From NCBI GenBank assembly GCA_947474225.1, contig CANJHS010000026.1, positions 1 through 42,639 of the forward strand: a stretch of 42,639 bases of DNA, in the 5' to 3' direction. This DNA comes from Roseiflexaceae bacterium. GTDB taxonomy: Bacteria > Chloroflexota > Chloroflexia > Chloroflexales > Roseiflexaceae. The translations under genes were made by a program, and so were the position numbers. The notes beneath the pieces were generated by a model that made no database searches, had not been told where the DNA came from, and worked only from the letters and a program-made list of their open reading frames with translations. Shown in pieces: positions 1-8,311 of this stretch. Numbering within the stretch: the first letter of the stretch is position 1; each line of letters begins with the position of its first letter.

Positions 1-609
1 ACGCATCAACCACTGGTCATCCTCGCCGACACAAATGGCACGGACCCCATACGCACTGCCAATGCGGGTCGAATCAGCGGACGAACGCGTTCCGGCATCC
101 TCGTCCATGCTGCCAAAGTCGCCAGTCAGGCAGCTCGCGCAATTCATGCAGGGTGTGGCTTGCAGAGTGCGTTTCACCATCACTGTGCCGGCATCATCGA
201 GACACCCGATGAGATACAACGATTCCTCCATCATGTTGATACAGAGTTGCTTGGGCTCGTCTTCGACACCGGTCACATGCTCTATGGCTCTGGTGGCAAC
301 AGTACGGACATCGTGGCCCTCTTGCATGCCTTCGCCGCACGCATCCGCCTGGTACACTTCAAAGACTGTAGCGCACAGGTAGCAGACACCATGCGCGCGA
401 CCAAGGGCGACTACTTTACGGCACTCCAAGCCGGTATTTTTTGTGAGCTGGGGCAAGGTGCAGTACAATTCGATGCAGTCAACAACGCCCTCGACGAAAT
501 CGGGTATTCCGGCTGGATCGTCGTCGAACAAGACATTTTGCCAGGCATGGGTGCTCCACGTGACAGTGCCGCACGCAATCGGAGTTACCTACAGACCCTC
601 GGCCTGTAG
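1..609 (+). CDS. Sugar phosphate isomerase/epimerase (IolE-like TIM barrel), 5'-truncated
   Basis: The frame is open from base 1, so the N-terminus lies outside the window and 202 C-terminal residues are visible. The sequence fits the xylose-isomerase-like TIM-barrel family, closest in character to IolE (2-keto-myo-inositol dehydratase). Visible landmarks are FHHHCAGIIETPDEI, the metal-site segment VFDTGHMLYG, LVHFKDC, the stretch FCELGQGAVQFDAVNNAL and the C-terminal VVEQDILPGMG. The Asp-x-Gly-His, His-Phe-Lys-Asp and Glu-Gln positions are the expected divalent-metal and substrate residues. A role in inositol or related sugar catabolism is inferred from family. A TTG at 160 could be mistaken for the start, but upstream sequence continues the same fold. 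The next gene begins 15 bases downstream, suggesting co-transcription. Confidence 0.85.
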   Translation, partial: THQPLVILADTNGTDPIRTANAGRISGRTRSGILVHAAKVASQAARAIHAGCGLQSAFHHHCAGIIETPDEIQRFLHHVDTELLGLVFDTGHMLYGSGGNSTDIVALLHAFAARIRLVHFKDCSAQVADTMRATKGDYFTALQAGIFCELGQGAVQFDAVNNALDEIGYSGWIVVEQDILPGMGAPRDSAARNRSYLQTLGL

Positions 610-624
610 CCACAAAGGACAATC

Positions 625-1437
625 ATGCACCCATTGACGTTCTGCTCTGCCAATCTCCGCAACGCCAACGCCAACGACGGCGCAGATGCGTGGGAACACC
701 GTCAGGCTTTTTTGGCACAGACGCTCCAGCTTCTCAGCCCAGACATTATCGGGGTCCAAGAATGTATGGACGTCCAACGGCACTGGCTCGGTGCGACGTT
801 CCCCGAACATACCATCACCAGCGGGTTGCCCTATGGGAATTACGCTCCGTACGAATACACGGCGATTGCCTGGCGCACTTCCCTTTTTCACCTGCAGTCA
901 TCAGGGGCATTTCACCTCAGTCTGACGCCCCGCGTCCCCTCGCGGTCGTGGGACACGTCGTGGATGCGTGTGGCCAATTGGGTCGTCCTGCGTCACCGCC
1001 TCAGCGGCCGTGATATCTGCGTCTGCAATACCCATTTCGACCACATTGGGGCACAATCCCGACTCGCCTCGATCGACGTCATCACTCAGCAGTTAGCACA
1101 CCTTTCGCATTTGCCCACGATCGTGATGGGGGACTTCAACACGCCGCCCGACGGTCCCGTCCATGCCAAAGCAACCACGGCGGGGTTTGTCGATAGCTGG
1201 CAGGCAGCCGGGCACCGTGACGGCAACGGCGTGATGACCTTTCATGGATTCCGCGGTGCCGCCTGGCCCAACATCTCGGGTGAGCGCGACGACGCCCGCA
1301 TCGACTGGATTCTTCTCCGCGACCTCGAACAACGCATGGCGATTGCTTCGGCGCACATCATCACCCTCCAATCGCCCGATGGTCGCTTCCCCAGCGATCA
1401 TTACCCCGTCGTCGCCAAGTACCGCCTCGCCCCGTAA
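625..1437 (+). CDS. Endonuclease/exonuclease/phosphatase family protein
   Basis: A 270-residue metal-dependent phosphohydrolase of the DNase I-like fold. The family motifs are all present: N10 near the N-terminus, the metal-binding Glu in GVQECMD (E46), NTHFDH (H137, D139), GDFN (169-172), RIDWI (225-229) and the terminal SDHYPV (257-262). These are the residues that bind Mg2+ and attack a phosphodiester or phosphomonoester. There is no signal peptide, so it should be cytoplasmic. The substrate cannot be told from sequence; the family includes nucleases, sphingomyelinases and inositol phosphatases, and the inositol-like gene upstream makes a sugar or inositol phosphate possible but unproven. 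ATG at 625 has an AAGGA about 5 bases upstream. Confidence 0.85.
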   Translation: MHPLTFCSANLRNANANDGADAWEHRQAFLAQTLQLLSPDIIGVQECMDVQRHWLGATFPEHTITSGLPYGNYAPYEYTAIAWRTSLFHLQSSGAFHLSLTPRVPSRSWDTSWMRVANWVVLRHRLSGRDICVCNTHFDHIGAQSRLASIDVITQQLAHLSHLPTIVMGDFNTPPDGPVHAKATTAGFVDSWQAAGHRDGNGVMTFHGFRGAAWPNISGERDDARIDWILLRDLEQRMAIASAHIITLQSPDGRFPSDHYPVVAKYRLAP

Positions 1438-1452
1438 TGTGGTAAATAGACG

Positions 1453-1487
1453 AAAACCCCTCTCGTGCAGAGCACGAGAGGGGTTTT
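1453..1487. terminator. Bidirectional rho-independent terminator
   Basis: A perfect 16-bp inverted repeat (1453-1468 with 1472-1487) closes a 3-base loop. The stem begins with AAAA and ends with TTTT, so transcripts from either strand end in a U-run. It lies between convergent genes ending at 1437 (+) and 1503 (-). Confidence 0.9.
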
Positions 1488-1502
1488 CCATCCCACACAC
1501 CA

Positions 1503-2894
1503 TCACCGTTTGATGATGTCTAACATTTCTTTGATATCGACGACCTTTACCCGCGGCCGATGCTGCGTATTCCCATTCGTTGTCTCGTAGGCATCGAGTT
1601 TTTGCCAGTCTGCGTAGGTGACGATCTGTGCACTGCGTGACGTCAGCAGCGTCGCTACTGCATAGCCCGTACGATGACCATCGGCAATACCGTTCAACGA
1701 TTCCCAATCGGCCTTCATGCTCGTCACGGTCGCTACAGAGTCTGGTTTGTTGGTTCCAATGATGCCCGAGGGGCCGCGCTTGGCCCAACCCACCACATAC
1801 GTCCGGTCGATGGGCGTCTGGTTGGCAGTGTCGATGACGCGACCGTCGATATTGGGGATGAGGCCACGCTTGTCGTCGAATGGCACACCGGGCAAGGCAA
1901 CGCTCCGATACCCCACAGACCGCAACACCATGCCACATGCGATGGTGCGCGTAGCGCCGGTGCCTTCGGCTTTGACGTTGCCGTTACCATCATCTACCAG
2001 CCGATTACGCTCCATCACCACACCAGTGACGTGCCCGTAATGGCCAACAATCTCGAGCGGCGACCAGAGGAACTGCATGTGGATACTCTTCGTGGCACCG
2101 CTCAGACCACGCTCGATATAGCCCTTCATCACCTCGTGATTCCGGCCGGCGACTTTGTTTTCGGCGAGTTGCGCTTCGCTGATCGGGTCGAGGGTAAAGT
2201 CGACTGGGTCCAACAGCACATCCACCCCAGGTAGCTCGCCAAATTCTTTTAATTCCGGTGTTGTAAAGGCTGCCTGGACCGGACCACGCCGACCGACGAC
2301 AACCACCTGTGTCACCGTCGAGGCACGCAAACCGGCTAGCGCATGGTCTGCCATATCGGTGGTCGCCAATGTGTCGACCGGTGCCAGCAATGCACGCGTG
2401 ACGTCCATTGCCACGTTGCCATTCCCGATGACGACCACACGCTGGTGCGTATTCAAGTTGAATTCGCTGTTGCGATAGTACGGATGCCCGTTATACCAGC
2501 CCACAAAGCTGGTCGCCGGTGCACTGCCGATCAAATGCTCGCCGGGTATGCCCATTTTGCGATCGGATTGCGCACCGACGGCGTAGATAATCTGATCGTA
2601 GTAGGTCAGCAATTCATCATGGCTGATGTCGCTGCCCATCGAGACATTCCCAAAATAGCGTACCCGCGGGTCAGCCAGTATTTTTTCATAAATGCGGGTC
2701 ACCCCCTTGATTGATTGGTGGTCAGGCGCAACGCCCGAACGTACCAACCCAAACGGCGTGGGCAAACGCTCGATAATATCGACGCGCACGTGCGCGTCAC
2801 CTTTCAGCAGCGCCTCGACGGCATAGAATCCTGCCGGTCCAGCGCCGATTACGGCTATCCACAACGGACGTTGTTCGGTTCCCAGTGTTGTCAT
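1503..2894 (-). CDS. fprA: FprA-type NADPH:ferredoxin/adrenodoxin reductase
   Basis: A 463-residue flavoprotein of the adrenodoxin reductase/FprA group, which passes electrons between NADPH and ferredoxin. The N-terminal FAD Rossmann motif is VIGAGPAGFYA (about 16-26). IERLPTPFGLVRSGVAPDH is the diagnostic segment that follows. The NADP-binding motif GNGNVAMDVTRAL lies at about 157-169. The C-terminal signature GWAKRGPSGIIGTNKPDS closes the FAD site. I chose ATG at 2892-2894 because it has GAGGAG about 7 bases upstream; an extended frame to 2957 would begin inside the preceding gene. It follows the SCO1664-like gene by 47 bases and is probably in its operon. This enzyme type is typical of Actinobacteria, Chloroflexi and mitochondria. 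Confidence 0.92.
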   Translation of the reverse strand: MTTLGTEQRPLWIAVIGAGPAGFYAVEALLKGDAHVRVDIIERLPTPFGLVRSGVAPDHQSIKGVTRIYEKILADPRVRYFGNVSMGSDISHDELLTYYDQIIYAVGAQSDRKMGIPGEHLIGSAPATSFVGWYNGHPYYRNSEFNLNTHQRVVVIGNGNVAMDVTRALLAPVDTLATTDMADHALAGLRASTVTQVVVVGRRGPVQAAFTTPELKEFGELPGVDVLLDPVDFTLDPISEAQLAENKVAGRNHEVMKGYIERGLSGATKSIHMQFLWSPLEIVGHYGHVTGVVMERNRLVDDGNGNVKAEGTGATRTIACGMVLRSVGYRSVALPGVPFDDKRGLIPNIDGRVIDTANQTPIDRTYVVGWAKRGPSGIIGTNKPDSVATVTSMKADWESLNGIADGHRTGYAVATLLTSRSAQIVTYADWQKLDAYETTNGNTQHRPRVKVVDIKEMLDIIKR

Positions 2895-2941
2895 CGTGTG
2901 CTCCTCACTCCACAGACGGTCGCGACGGTCATTCTGTTCCG

Positions 2942-3682
2942 CTAGACCGGTGGCCACGGGTAACTGCGTTCCGATGTTGGCTGTGGGTACTTGCCTTTGG
3001 CCACCAAACGGTCGATCCGTCGCTGCAATGCGGCCATCTCTTCGTCGCTGAGCATCTGCTCCAGGAGCTTCAAGGCACCCTCGCGGAGCGTCAAGCGCTG
3101 CTGCAAAAACACCACATCATTGAGCAGTGCAGCCGGTACCGGCGAACCGGCCAAATCCCACAATACCGTACGCAATTTGTTTTCGTGGTGGAATGTCACC
3201 CCGTGGTCGATCGCCCAGAGCCGGCCGTCGGCCCCTTTGAGGCAGTGGCCACTCTTGCGGTCGGCATTGTTGATAATCACATCGAATGCCGCCAGCAGCG
3301 GCAGGTAGTGGTCGTAGCCGCCTTCCTTCTGCATGGTGAACCAGTGTTCTTGTTCATCGTTTTCGATAAACAACTGCACCGATCCCATTCCATACGGCCC
3401 GTCGCGCAACACCGTGGGCGGCACGAGATTCCAGCCGAGGTCATTACTAATCACAAATGCCGCAGCCTCGCGCTGACACAATGTCCCGCGTGGGAAGTCC
3501 CACAGCGGCCGCTCGCCACGCTGTGGTTTATATATAACCAACCCCTGCGTCTCTTGGTACGTCGCCAAACACAAAATCGTCGCGTTGCTACTCCACGGCA
3601 TCGAGGTCTGTGGCGTCAACTCGGCATAGGTCAAGAACGCCAAAATCTCATTGATGCTCGCAGCCGGGCGCTCATTACTCAT
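2942..3682 (-). CDS. SCO1664 family protein (PI3/4-kinase-like fold)
   Basis: A 246-residue protein matching the SCO1664 family, distantly related to phosphatidylinositol 3/4-kinases. It has a lysine in VIYKP (K52) where the ATP-anchoring Lys is expected. NADRKSGH at 139-146 resembles a catalytic loop, and AIDHG at 157-161 stands in the place of the DFG-type metal motif. No substrate is established for the family. It sits between DUF3090 and fprA, with 27 bases to the upstream gene. In Actinobacteria the SCO1664, DUF3090 and MSMEG_4193 families cluster together, often near mshC of mycothiol biosynthesis; no mshC is visible here. The operon as a set may serve a linked phosphoryl-transfer and hydrolysis function, which is inference. 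Confidence 0.85.
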   Translation of the reverse strand: MSNERPAASINEILAFLTYAELTPQTSMPWSSNATILCLATYQETQGLVIYKPQRGERPLWDFPRGTLCQREAAAFVISNDLGWNLVPPTVLRDGPYGMGSVQLFIENDEQEHWFTMQKEGGYDHYLPLLAAFDVIINNADRKSGHCLKGADGRLWAIDHGVTFHHENKLRTVLWDLAGSPVPAALLNDVVFLQQRLTLREGALKLLEQMLSDEEMAALQRRIDRLVAKGKYPQPTSERSYPWPPV

Positions 3683-3709
3683 CGTTCCACCCCATGTACG
3701 CGTCAGTGT

Positions 3710-4219
3710 TCAGTTCATCTGCGGACAAAAATGCCCGTCGGGGTCTTTGGGACGCCCGCAATTCCCGCACACCGCACGGCCGCCATTGAGCACCGCGTGG
3801 ATGTGTTGGCTTATCCCACGGACCTGTTCGCGGGGGATGCTGATACGCGCCGATGGATTTTCATCCTCGTCTTCGTCCTCACTCATCCCTTGCATGATCA
3901 ACACACAAGTATCGTGCTCGGCGTCGTAACCCAAGCCCATCTGTACCACGCGGAACACCGGCTCGAGCGGTTCGAGCAACGCCATGTCACGAATCAACAC
4001 GGCATCTTCGCTGGTCGATACCAACGGATTGTTGCTCACAATGTCGTCGTGAAGCCGGTCAAAGGCTTGCCCCAACGCACGCACTTGCTCTTTTTCGGCA
4101 GTGAACGTCAAAATATCACGCCCTTTGCGGGCCTGGATATAAAAGGTCCGCTGCCCCGGTTTGCCCACCGTCCCCACGGTTAAATGCCCGGCAGGGTCAA
4201 ATTCATAGGTGTAATTCAT
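3710..4219 (-). CDS. DUF3090 family protein
   Basis: A 169-residue protein of the DUF3090 (YjbR-unrelated, TIGR03847) family. The N-terminal half has the family's beta-rich opening (FDPAGHLTVGTVGKPGQRTF) and an early LTFTAEKEQV stretch. A run of alternating Asp/Glu (SEDEDEDEN) lies near residue 117. The C-terminus ends in C-x2-C-x10-C with a nearby His (C151, C154, H163, C165), which looks like a small zinc knuckle. Function is unknown. Its start overlaps the stop of the phosphatase gene by four bases (ATGA at 4216-4219), which indicates translational coupling. It is the middle gene of the conserved three-gene cluster. Confidence 0.85.
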   Translation of the reverse strand: MNYTYEFDPAGHLTVGTVGKPGQRTFYIQARKGRDILTFTAEKEQVRALGQAFDRLHDDIVSNNPLVSTSEDAVLIRDMALLEPLEPVFRVVQMGLGYDAEHDTCVLIMQGMSEDEDEDENPSARISIPREQVRGISQHIHAVLNGGRAVCGNCGRPKDPDGHFCPQMN

Positions 4220-4884
4220 GGATGTGTTGGCTCTCCTGCTGCAGATTCCGCTACAGGTGGTTCAGGTGGCTTGGGGATAACATGGGCCAATGTGCCCATC
4301 TCGTTAAATGCCAGCAAGCGCGGTCCCATCGGGGTAAAGCGGAACGCTGTGACCGAGCACGTCCCGATCTCGAGCCGTTGGAACAAGTCCATGTGCATCC
4401 CGATGTAATGTGCGCACGCCAGCTTTATCAAATCCGCATGCGACACCACCGCAAACACCTCGTGCTCGCCGTGTTGTGCGCGCAGACCATCTAACGTCCG
4501 TACCATCCGCATCTGGGACTCACTCAGAGACTCTCCACCGGGGAATCGTGTGCCGCTCGGATAATATTGCACACCCGGCCAGCGCTTGTCTTCGTACAAC
4601 ACTTTGAGCTCGGCACCCTGCCACTCGCCGTAGTCCACTTCGCGCAGATCTGGCACCTGTGTAATCGCAATGTCACGCCCGGCAACAATCGCTTCGGCCG
4701 TATCCATCGTGCGTTCCAACGGACTGGCATACACCGCAACCAACGGCACGATGGCGATGCGCTGCGCTACCGCAACCGCCTGCGCCCGTCCTTCTTCGTT
4801 CAAATGAATGCCGGGGATGCGGCCAGCCAAACGCCCATGCACCCAATCATTGGCGCCATGACGAATCAATAGCAAGGTCGTCAC
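4216..4884 (-). CDS. MSMEG_4193-like histidine phosphatase family protein
   Basis: A 222-residue member of the histidine phosphatase (phosphoglycerate-mutase-like) superfamily. The catalytic RHG triplet is at R8-H9-G10, the second Arg is in SPLERTM (R58), the proton-donor Glu is in the REVDYGEWQG region (about 81-90), and the second His is in VVSHAD (H149). The length and the company of DUF3090 and SCO1664-like genes identify it as the MSMEG_4193 family, whose substrate is not known. The start is GTG at 4882-4884 with GAGGAGC upstream. It is the first gene of a four-gene minus-strand operon reaching fprA. Confidence 0.88.
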   Translation of the reverse strand: MTTLLLIRHGANDWVHGRLAGRIPGIHLNEEGRAQAVAVAQRIAIVPLVAVYASPLERTMDTAEAIVAGRDIAITQVPDLREVDYGEWQGAELKVLYEDKRWPGVQYYPSGTRFPGGESLSESQMRMVRTLDGLRAQHGEHEVFAVVSHADLIKLACAHYIGMHMDLFQRLEIGTCSVTAFRFTPMGPRLLAFNEMGTLAHVIPKPPEPPVAESAAGEPTHP

Positions 4885-4914
4885 GTGGTGCTCCTCTCGG
4901 TTACTTCTGCGTCT

Positions 4915-4920
4915 ATCATA
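4915..4920 (-). promoter_or_regulatory. Possible -10 element for the phosphatase/DUF3090/SCO1664/fprA operon
   Basis: Read on the minus strand this is TATGAT, about 30 bases before the GTG start. A TTGTAG lies 15 bases further upstream, which is a short spacer. The call is weak. The remainder of the gap 4885-5143 shows no gene and no strong hairpin. Confidence 0.35.
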
Positions 4921-5143
4921 CCAAATCGCACCCTACTACAATCATGATGGAGGGAAAAAGGTCTGGGCACACCACCGTTCGCACCGCCAACATTCCCCGT
5001 GTGCCGATTCTGTACCCCCGGCACACCACTCCGCACACGACACATCCACTGTTCCCACCCAGCACCCCCGCTCAGCACAGACGGTGTGGGGGTCATACTG
5101 CCTGCGTAGTGGTGTTGTAAAGTCCACAATTCCCTTGTCGCAG

Positions 5144-6526
5144 TTACAACGAACTTTCACTCACCCCACGTTGCAGCACCGACACCCGCGCCAACAGCGC
5201 CATCACCACAAAATTCATCAACACCGCCGAACCGCCATACGATACAAACGGCAGCGTAATACCGGTCAGCGGGATCAAACGGACATTCCCACCAATAATA
5301 ATGAACGCCTGAACCACCAAAATCGTCGTACAGCCGACCGCCACCAACTGCGTAAAGGTCGAAAATTCTCCCGTCAGACGCAACGCAATCCCGTACCCGC
5401 GTACGGCCAGCAACAAATAGACCAACAACACTCCCACCGCACCGATTAAGCCGAGTTCCTCACCAATCGACGCAAAGACATAGTCCGTATGCGCGGCTGG
5501 GACAATCCCCGGCATCCCCTGACCGATACCACTCCCAAAGATGCCGCCCGAAGCAAATGCAAATATCGCTTGTATCGACTGGTAGCCACGCGTCTGCGTC
5601 CACGGGTCCAACCACAATCCCACCCGCAACTGCACAATCGGCAAGACACGGTACAACACCACTGCCCCCACCAAAAAGGCCACGACCCCGCCGAGTGCAT
5701 ACAAGCCACGTCCCGTGGCCACATAGATCATCGCCAAAAACACACTAAATAACATCAACGCAGCACCCAGGTCACGCTGCAACACAATCAGCAACATCGC
5801 CATACCCCACATCACCAGCAACGGCACCAAAGCCGCGAGCGATGGCAATGCAATCCCCCAGATCCGCATGCCACCATCGATCTGGCCGCGATGTTCTTCG
5901 AGATACGACGCCAAAAATATCACGAGCAAGATTTTGAGTAATTCCGACGGCTGAAAGGTCAGTGGGCCGATGGTCAACCAGGCCCGCACACCGCTGTTGT
6001 TGGGGTCCGATCCAAACACAAACGTCGCCACAATCAACAACAATCCCATCGAGAGCCAGGCGTAGCGATAGTGCGCCAACCAGTCAAACAACGTCATCCG
6101 TGTGCGTGCCCGCAAAAGCGTGTCCCACGGAATCAATACGATGGCACCATAGATCACACAACCGACGGTAATCCAGATTGCCTGGCGTACATCGATATTG
6201 GGATAGGTGTTGGGGTAGAGAATGGCCAGACTCGGGTCGAGCCGGGCACTCATCAGCAGTCCCATCCCGCTGAGAAATGCCGTCAGCGGCAACAACAACT
6301 GATCAACACGTGGCTGGTAGCGGTGCGTCAAGGCCGACAGCACCACAAAGCACAGCAACGGCGCCATTGATGGCCACAAAATCCGTAACACCCCACGCGC
6401 ATTGGGCACGAGTTCGGCACTGCCGGTGGTCAATGTCAGCTGAATGTAGCCCACCGCATATACCACGAGTACCAACAACAGGAGTCCTATTTCGTCCAGG
6501 CGCAGAGCCCGTCGTAATGCTTTCAT
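5144..6526 (-). CDS. ftsW: FtsW/RodA/SpoVE family peptidoglycan glycosyltransferase
   Basis: A 460-residue polytopic membrane protein of the SEDS family, which polymerises lipid II into glycan strands during growth or division. About ten hydrophobic segments are visible. Conserved SEDS stretches include FQPSELLKILLVIFLASYL, QRDLGAAL (the catalytic-Asp region), the GYQSIQA and GSGIGQG loop, HTDYVFASIGEELG, and near the end PLTGITLPFVSYGGSAVL. Length and motifs cannot separate FtsW from RodA; the long N-terminal extension with several extra hydrophobic helices is usual for actinobacterial and chloroflexal members. The ATG at 6526 lacks a strong Shine-Dalgarno sequence. The gene follows the ychF terminator and so probably has its own promoter. 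Confidence 0.88.
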   Translation of the reverse strand: MKALRRALRLDEIGLLLLVLVVYAVGYIQLTLTTGSAELVPNARGVLRILWPSMAPLLCFVVLSALTHRYQPRVDQLLLPLTAFLSGMGLLMSARLDPSLAILYPNTYPNIDVRQAIWITVGCVIYGAIVLIPWDTLLRARTRMTLFDWLAHYRYAWLSMGLLLIVATFVFGSDPNNSGVRAWLTIGPLTFQPSELLKILLVIFLASYLEEHRGQIDGGMRIWGIALPSLAALVPLLVMWGMAMLLIVLQRDLGAALMLFSVFLAMIYVATGRGLYALGGVVAFLVGAVVLYRVLPIVQLRVGLWLDPWTQTRGYQSIQAIFAFASGGIFGSGIGQGMPGIVPAAHTDYVFASIGEELGLIGAVGVLLVYLLLAVRGYGIALRLTGEFSTFTQLVAVGCTTILVVQAFIIIGGNVRLIPLTGITLPFVSYGGSAVLMNFVVMALLARVSVLQRGVSESSL

Positions 6527-6582
6527 ATGCGGTATTCTCAGTATTCAAGAGATGCTGATGTAGTCAGTGTACCATGACGCAA

Positions 6583-6610
6583 AAACCCCCACGGCATACC
6601 GTGGGGGTTT
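6583..6610 (-). terminator. Rho-independent terminator downstream of ychF
   Basis: A 12-bp perfect stem (6583-6594 with 6599-6610) around a 4-base loop. On the minus strand it is followed by a T-rich run, so it ends the ndk-ychF transcript before ftsW. Confidence 0.85.
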
Positions 6611-6652
6611 GCGGCATGTTGTGGGGGGGTTTCACACCGTGAGGCTGATGCG

Positions 6653-7732
6653 CTAGACGTTGAACAAGAAGTGGCAGATGTCACCGTCTTTCACGATGTA
6701 CAATTTGCCTTCGAGGCGTACAGTACCGGCTTTTTTGGCGGCGACCATATCCCCAGCTTTGATCAAATCGTCGTAGGCAACCACCTCGGCGCGGATGAAG
6801 CCACGTTGGATATCCGAGTGAATCGCACCAGCAGCTTCTGCAGCCGGCGTATTTTTGCGGATGGTCCATGCTCTACATTCGTCGTCACCAGCAGTCAAAA
6901 AGCTCATCAATCCGAGCAGATCATACGACAGATTGATAACCCGGTTGCGTGCCGGTTCTTTGATGCCGAGGTCTTCCATAAAGACCGTCGCATCCTCGTC
7001 CGACATAATCGCCAATTCTGCTTCAATCTTGGCCGAGATACCCGCCACGGCGCTTTGTGCATGATTGTATTGCACATCCAACATCGTGGTAATCGCATCG
7101 TCGCCGACATTGATTACTTGCAAAATCGGTTTGGCCGTCAGGAATTGATAGCCGCGCAGCAGCCGCGATTCTTCTTCGGTCAACGCCACATCACGCACAT
7201 GCTGACCAGCTTCGAGTGCGGTCTGCAAGCGCGTCAACGCGTCTTTTTCTATCGTCCGTTGTTCACGCTCACGGCCAGCCATCTTGTTGATTTCGGCATT
7301 GAGCTTGGTCAAGCGCTTTTCGATAATCGCCAGGTCCGAGAAGGTCAACTCCAAGTCGACGGACTCAATATCGCGACGGAAGTCCACACTCCCGTCAGGA
7401 TGCGGCACTGCATTGTCCTGGAATGCACGGACCACATGCAACAACGCATCGGCACTGCTGATGAAGTTGAGCAACGCCGGCGGTAACCCGCTCCGGTTGC
7501 TACTGCCACTCATGCCACCGACGTCGACATACTGGACATCGGCTGGTGTCAGTTTGCGTGGTTTGAACATTATCGCTAAACGATCAAGGCGCCCATCAGG
7601 CACCTTGACGGTCGCGACATTCGGCTCGAGCTGACCCGAACTGAACGCTGCCGTTTCGACAGTGCCGCGGGTCAAAGCATTGAAGACCGTGGTTTTGCCA
7701 CTATTGGCCAAACCGATAATCGCAATTTTCAT
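6653..7732 (-). CDS. ychF: Redox-regulated ATPase/GTPase YchF (Obg family)
   Basis: A 359-residue YchF/OLA1 P-loop NTPase that binds ribosomes and prefers ATP. The G1 motif is GLANSGKTT (7-15). The G3 region is YVDVGGMSG (about 68-76). The specificity motif reads NVGDD near residue 208 rather than NKxD, as expected for YchF. A coiled-coil insertion (LTKLNAEINKMAGREREQR) follows the G domain, and the C-terminal TGS domain ends in the typical RLEGKLYIVKDGDICHF segment. The G1 loop has Ala-Asn-Ser where most homologues have Pro-Asn-Val, a mild variation. The gene begins 6 bases after ndk, so the two are co-transcribed. Confidence 0.96.
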   Translation of the reverse strand: MKIAIIGLANSGKTTVFNALTRGTVETAAFSSGQLEPNVATVKVPDGRLDRLAIMFKPRKLTPADVQYVDVGGMSGSSNRSGLPPALLNFISSADALLHVVRAFQDNAVPHPDGSVDFRRDIESVDLELTFSDLAIIEKRLTKLNAEINKMAGREREQRTIEKDALTRLQTALEAGQHVRDVALTEEESRLLRGYQFLTAKPILQVINVGDDAITTMLDVQYNHAQSAVAGISAKIEAELAIMSDEDATVFMEDLGIKEPARNRVINLSYDLLGLMSFLTAGDDECRAWTIRKNTPAAEAAGAIHSDIQRGFIRAEVVAYDDLIKAGDMVAAKKAGTVRLEGKLYIVKDGDICHFLFNV

Positions 7733-7738
7733 GCTCGT

Positions 7739-8188
7739 TTACTCGTAGATCCAGCGGTCCACGCTGCGCTCGACGGTGAACAGCTCGCTCGATGAAAAGA
7801 AGATAGCTGTCTCGCGTTCGCCGCTCTCGGGGCTGTCGGAGGCATGAATCAAGTTACGGCCGATTTCGAGGCCGTAGTCACCACGAATGGTGCCAGGTGC
7901 AGCCTTGACCGGATTGGTAGCACCAACCATCGTACGGACGGTCTCGATAACGTTTTTGCCTTTGACGTTGATGACAACGACGGGGCCGGAGGTGATGTAT
8001 TCGATCAAGCCAGCAAAGAACGGCTTGCCGTCGTGCTCTGCATAGTGCTTGCGGGCCAGGGCTTCGGTCACGCGCATCAGCTTCAAACCGACGATTTGCA
8101 GACCGCGCTGCTCCAGACGACCCAAAATGGCGCTAACCAGGCCACGCTGTACGGCATCTGGCTTCAAAATAATGAGAGAACGCTCCAC
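7739..8188 (-). CDS. ndk: Nucleoside-diphosphate kinase
   Basis: A 149-residue NDP kinase, which transfers the gamma-phosphate from ATP to NDPs through a phosphohistidine. The N-terminus ERSLIILKPDAVQRG and the active-site segment NLIHASDSPESGERE carry the family signature; the catalytic His is H115. I place the start at the GTG at 8186-8188 because AAGGAGT stands 6 bases upstream and the resulting length is the family norm. The extra residues of the longer frame to 8290 would run over the terminator at 8272-8297. It is the first gene of a two-gene unit with ychF. Confidence 0.96.
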   Translation of the reverse strand: MERSLIILKPDAVQRGLVSAILGRLEQRGLQIVGLKLMRVTEALARKHYAEHDGKPFFAGLIEYITSGPVVVINVKGKNVIETVRTMVGATNPVKAAPGTIRGDYGLEIGRNLIHASDSPESGERETAIFFSSSELFTVERSVDRWIYE

Positions 8189-8271
8189 GAAGTGACTCCT
8201 TACTGCAATTCCTTTTCCATTGTGTATCATACCACCCTTCGCAACCTGAGTGCGCACCGCAACAACACAAA

Positions 8272-8297
8272 ACCCCCGATGCGCACGCATCGGGGGT
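8272..8297 (-). terminator. Rho-independent terminator downstream of the TPR gene
   Basis: A 12-bp inverted repeat (8272-8283 with 8286-8297) with a minimal loop. On the minus strand it is followed by TTTTGT. It separates the TPR gene ending at 8312 from ndk. Confidence 0.85.
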
Positions 8298-8311
8298 CAG
8301 ACTCTCGTAGC

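Noticed and set aside
2885-4183. Long plus-strand open frame of about 430 codons
   Set aside because: Antisense to the SCO1664-like and DUF3090 genes, His/Arg-rich and without family features; a shadow of G+C-rich coding sequence.
5114-5150. Inverted repeat GTTGTAA/TTACAAC as terminator of ftsW
   Set aside because: Only 7 A+T-rich pairs around a 23-base loop, with no T-run; too weak.
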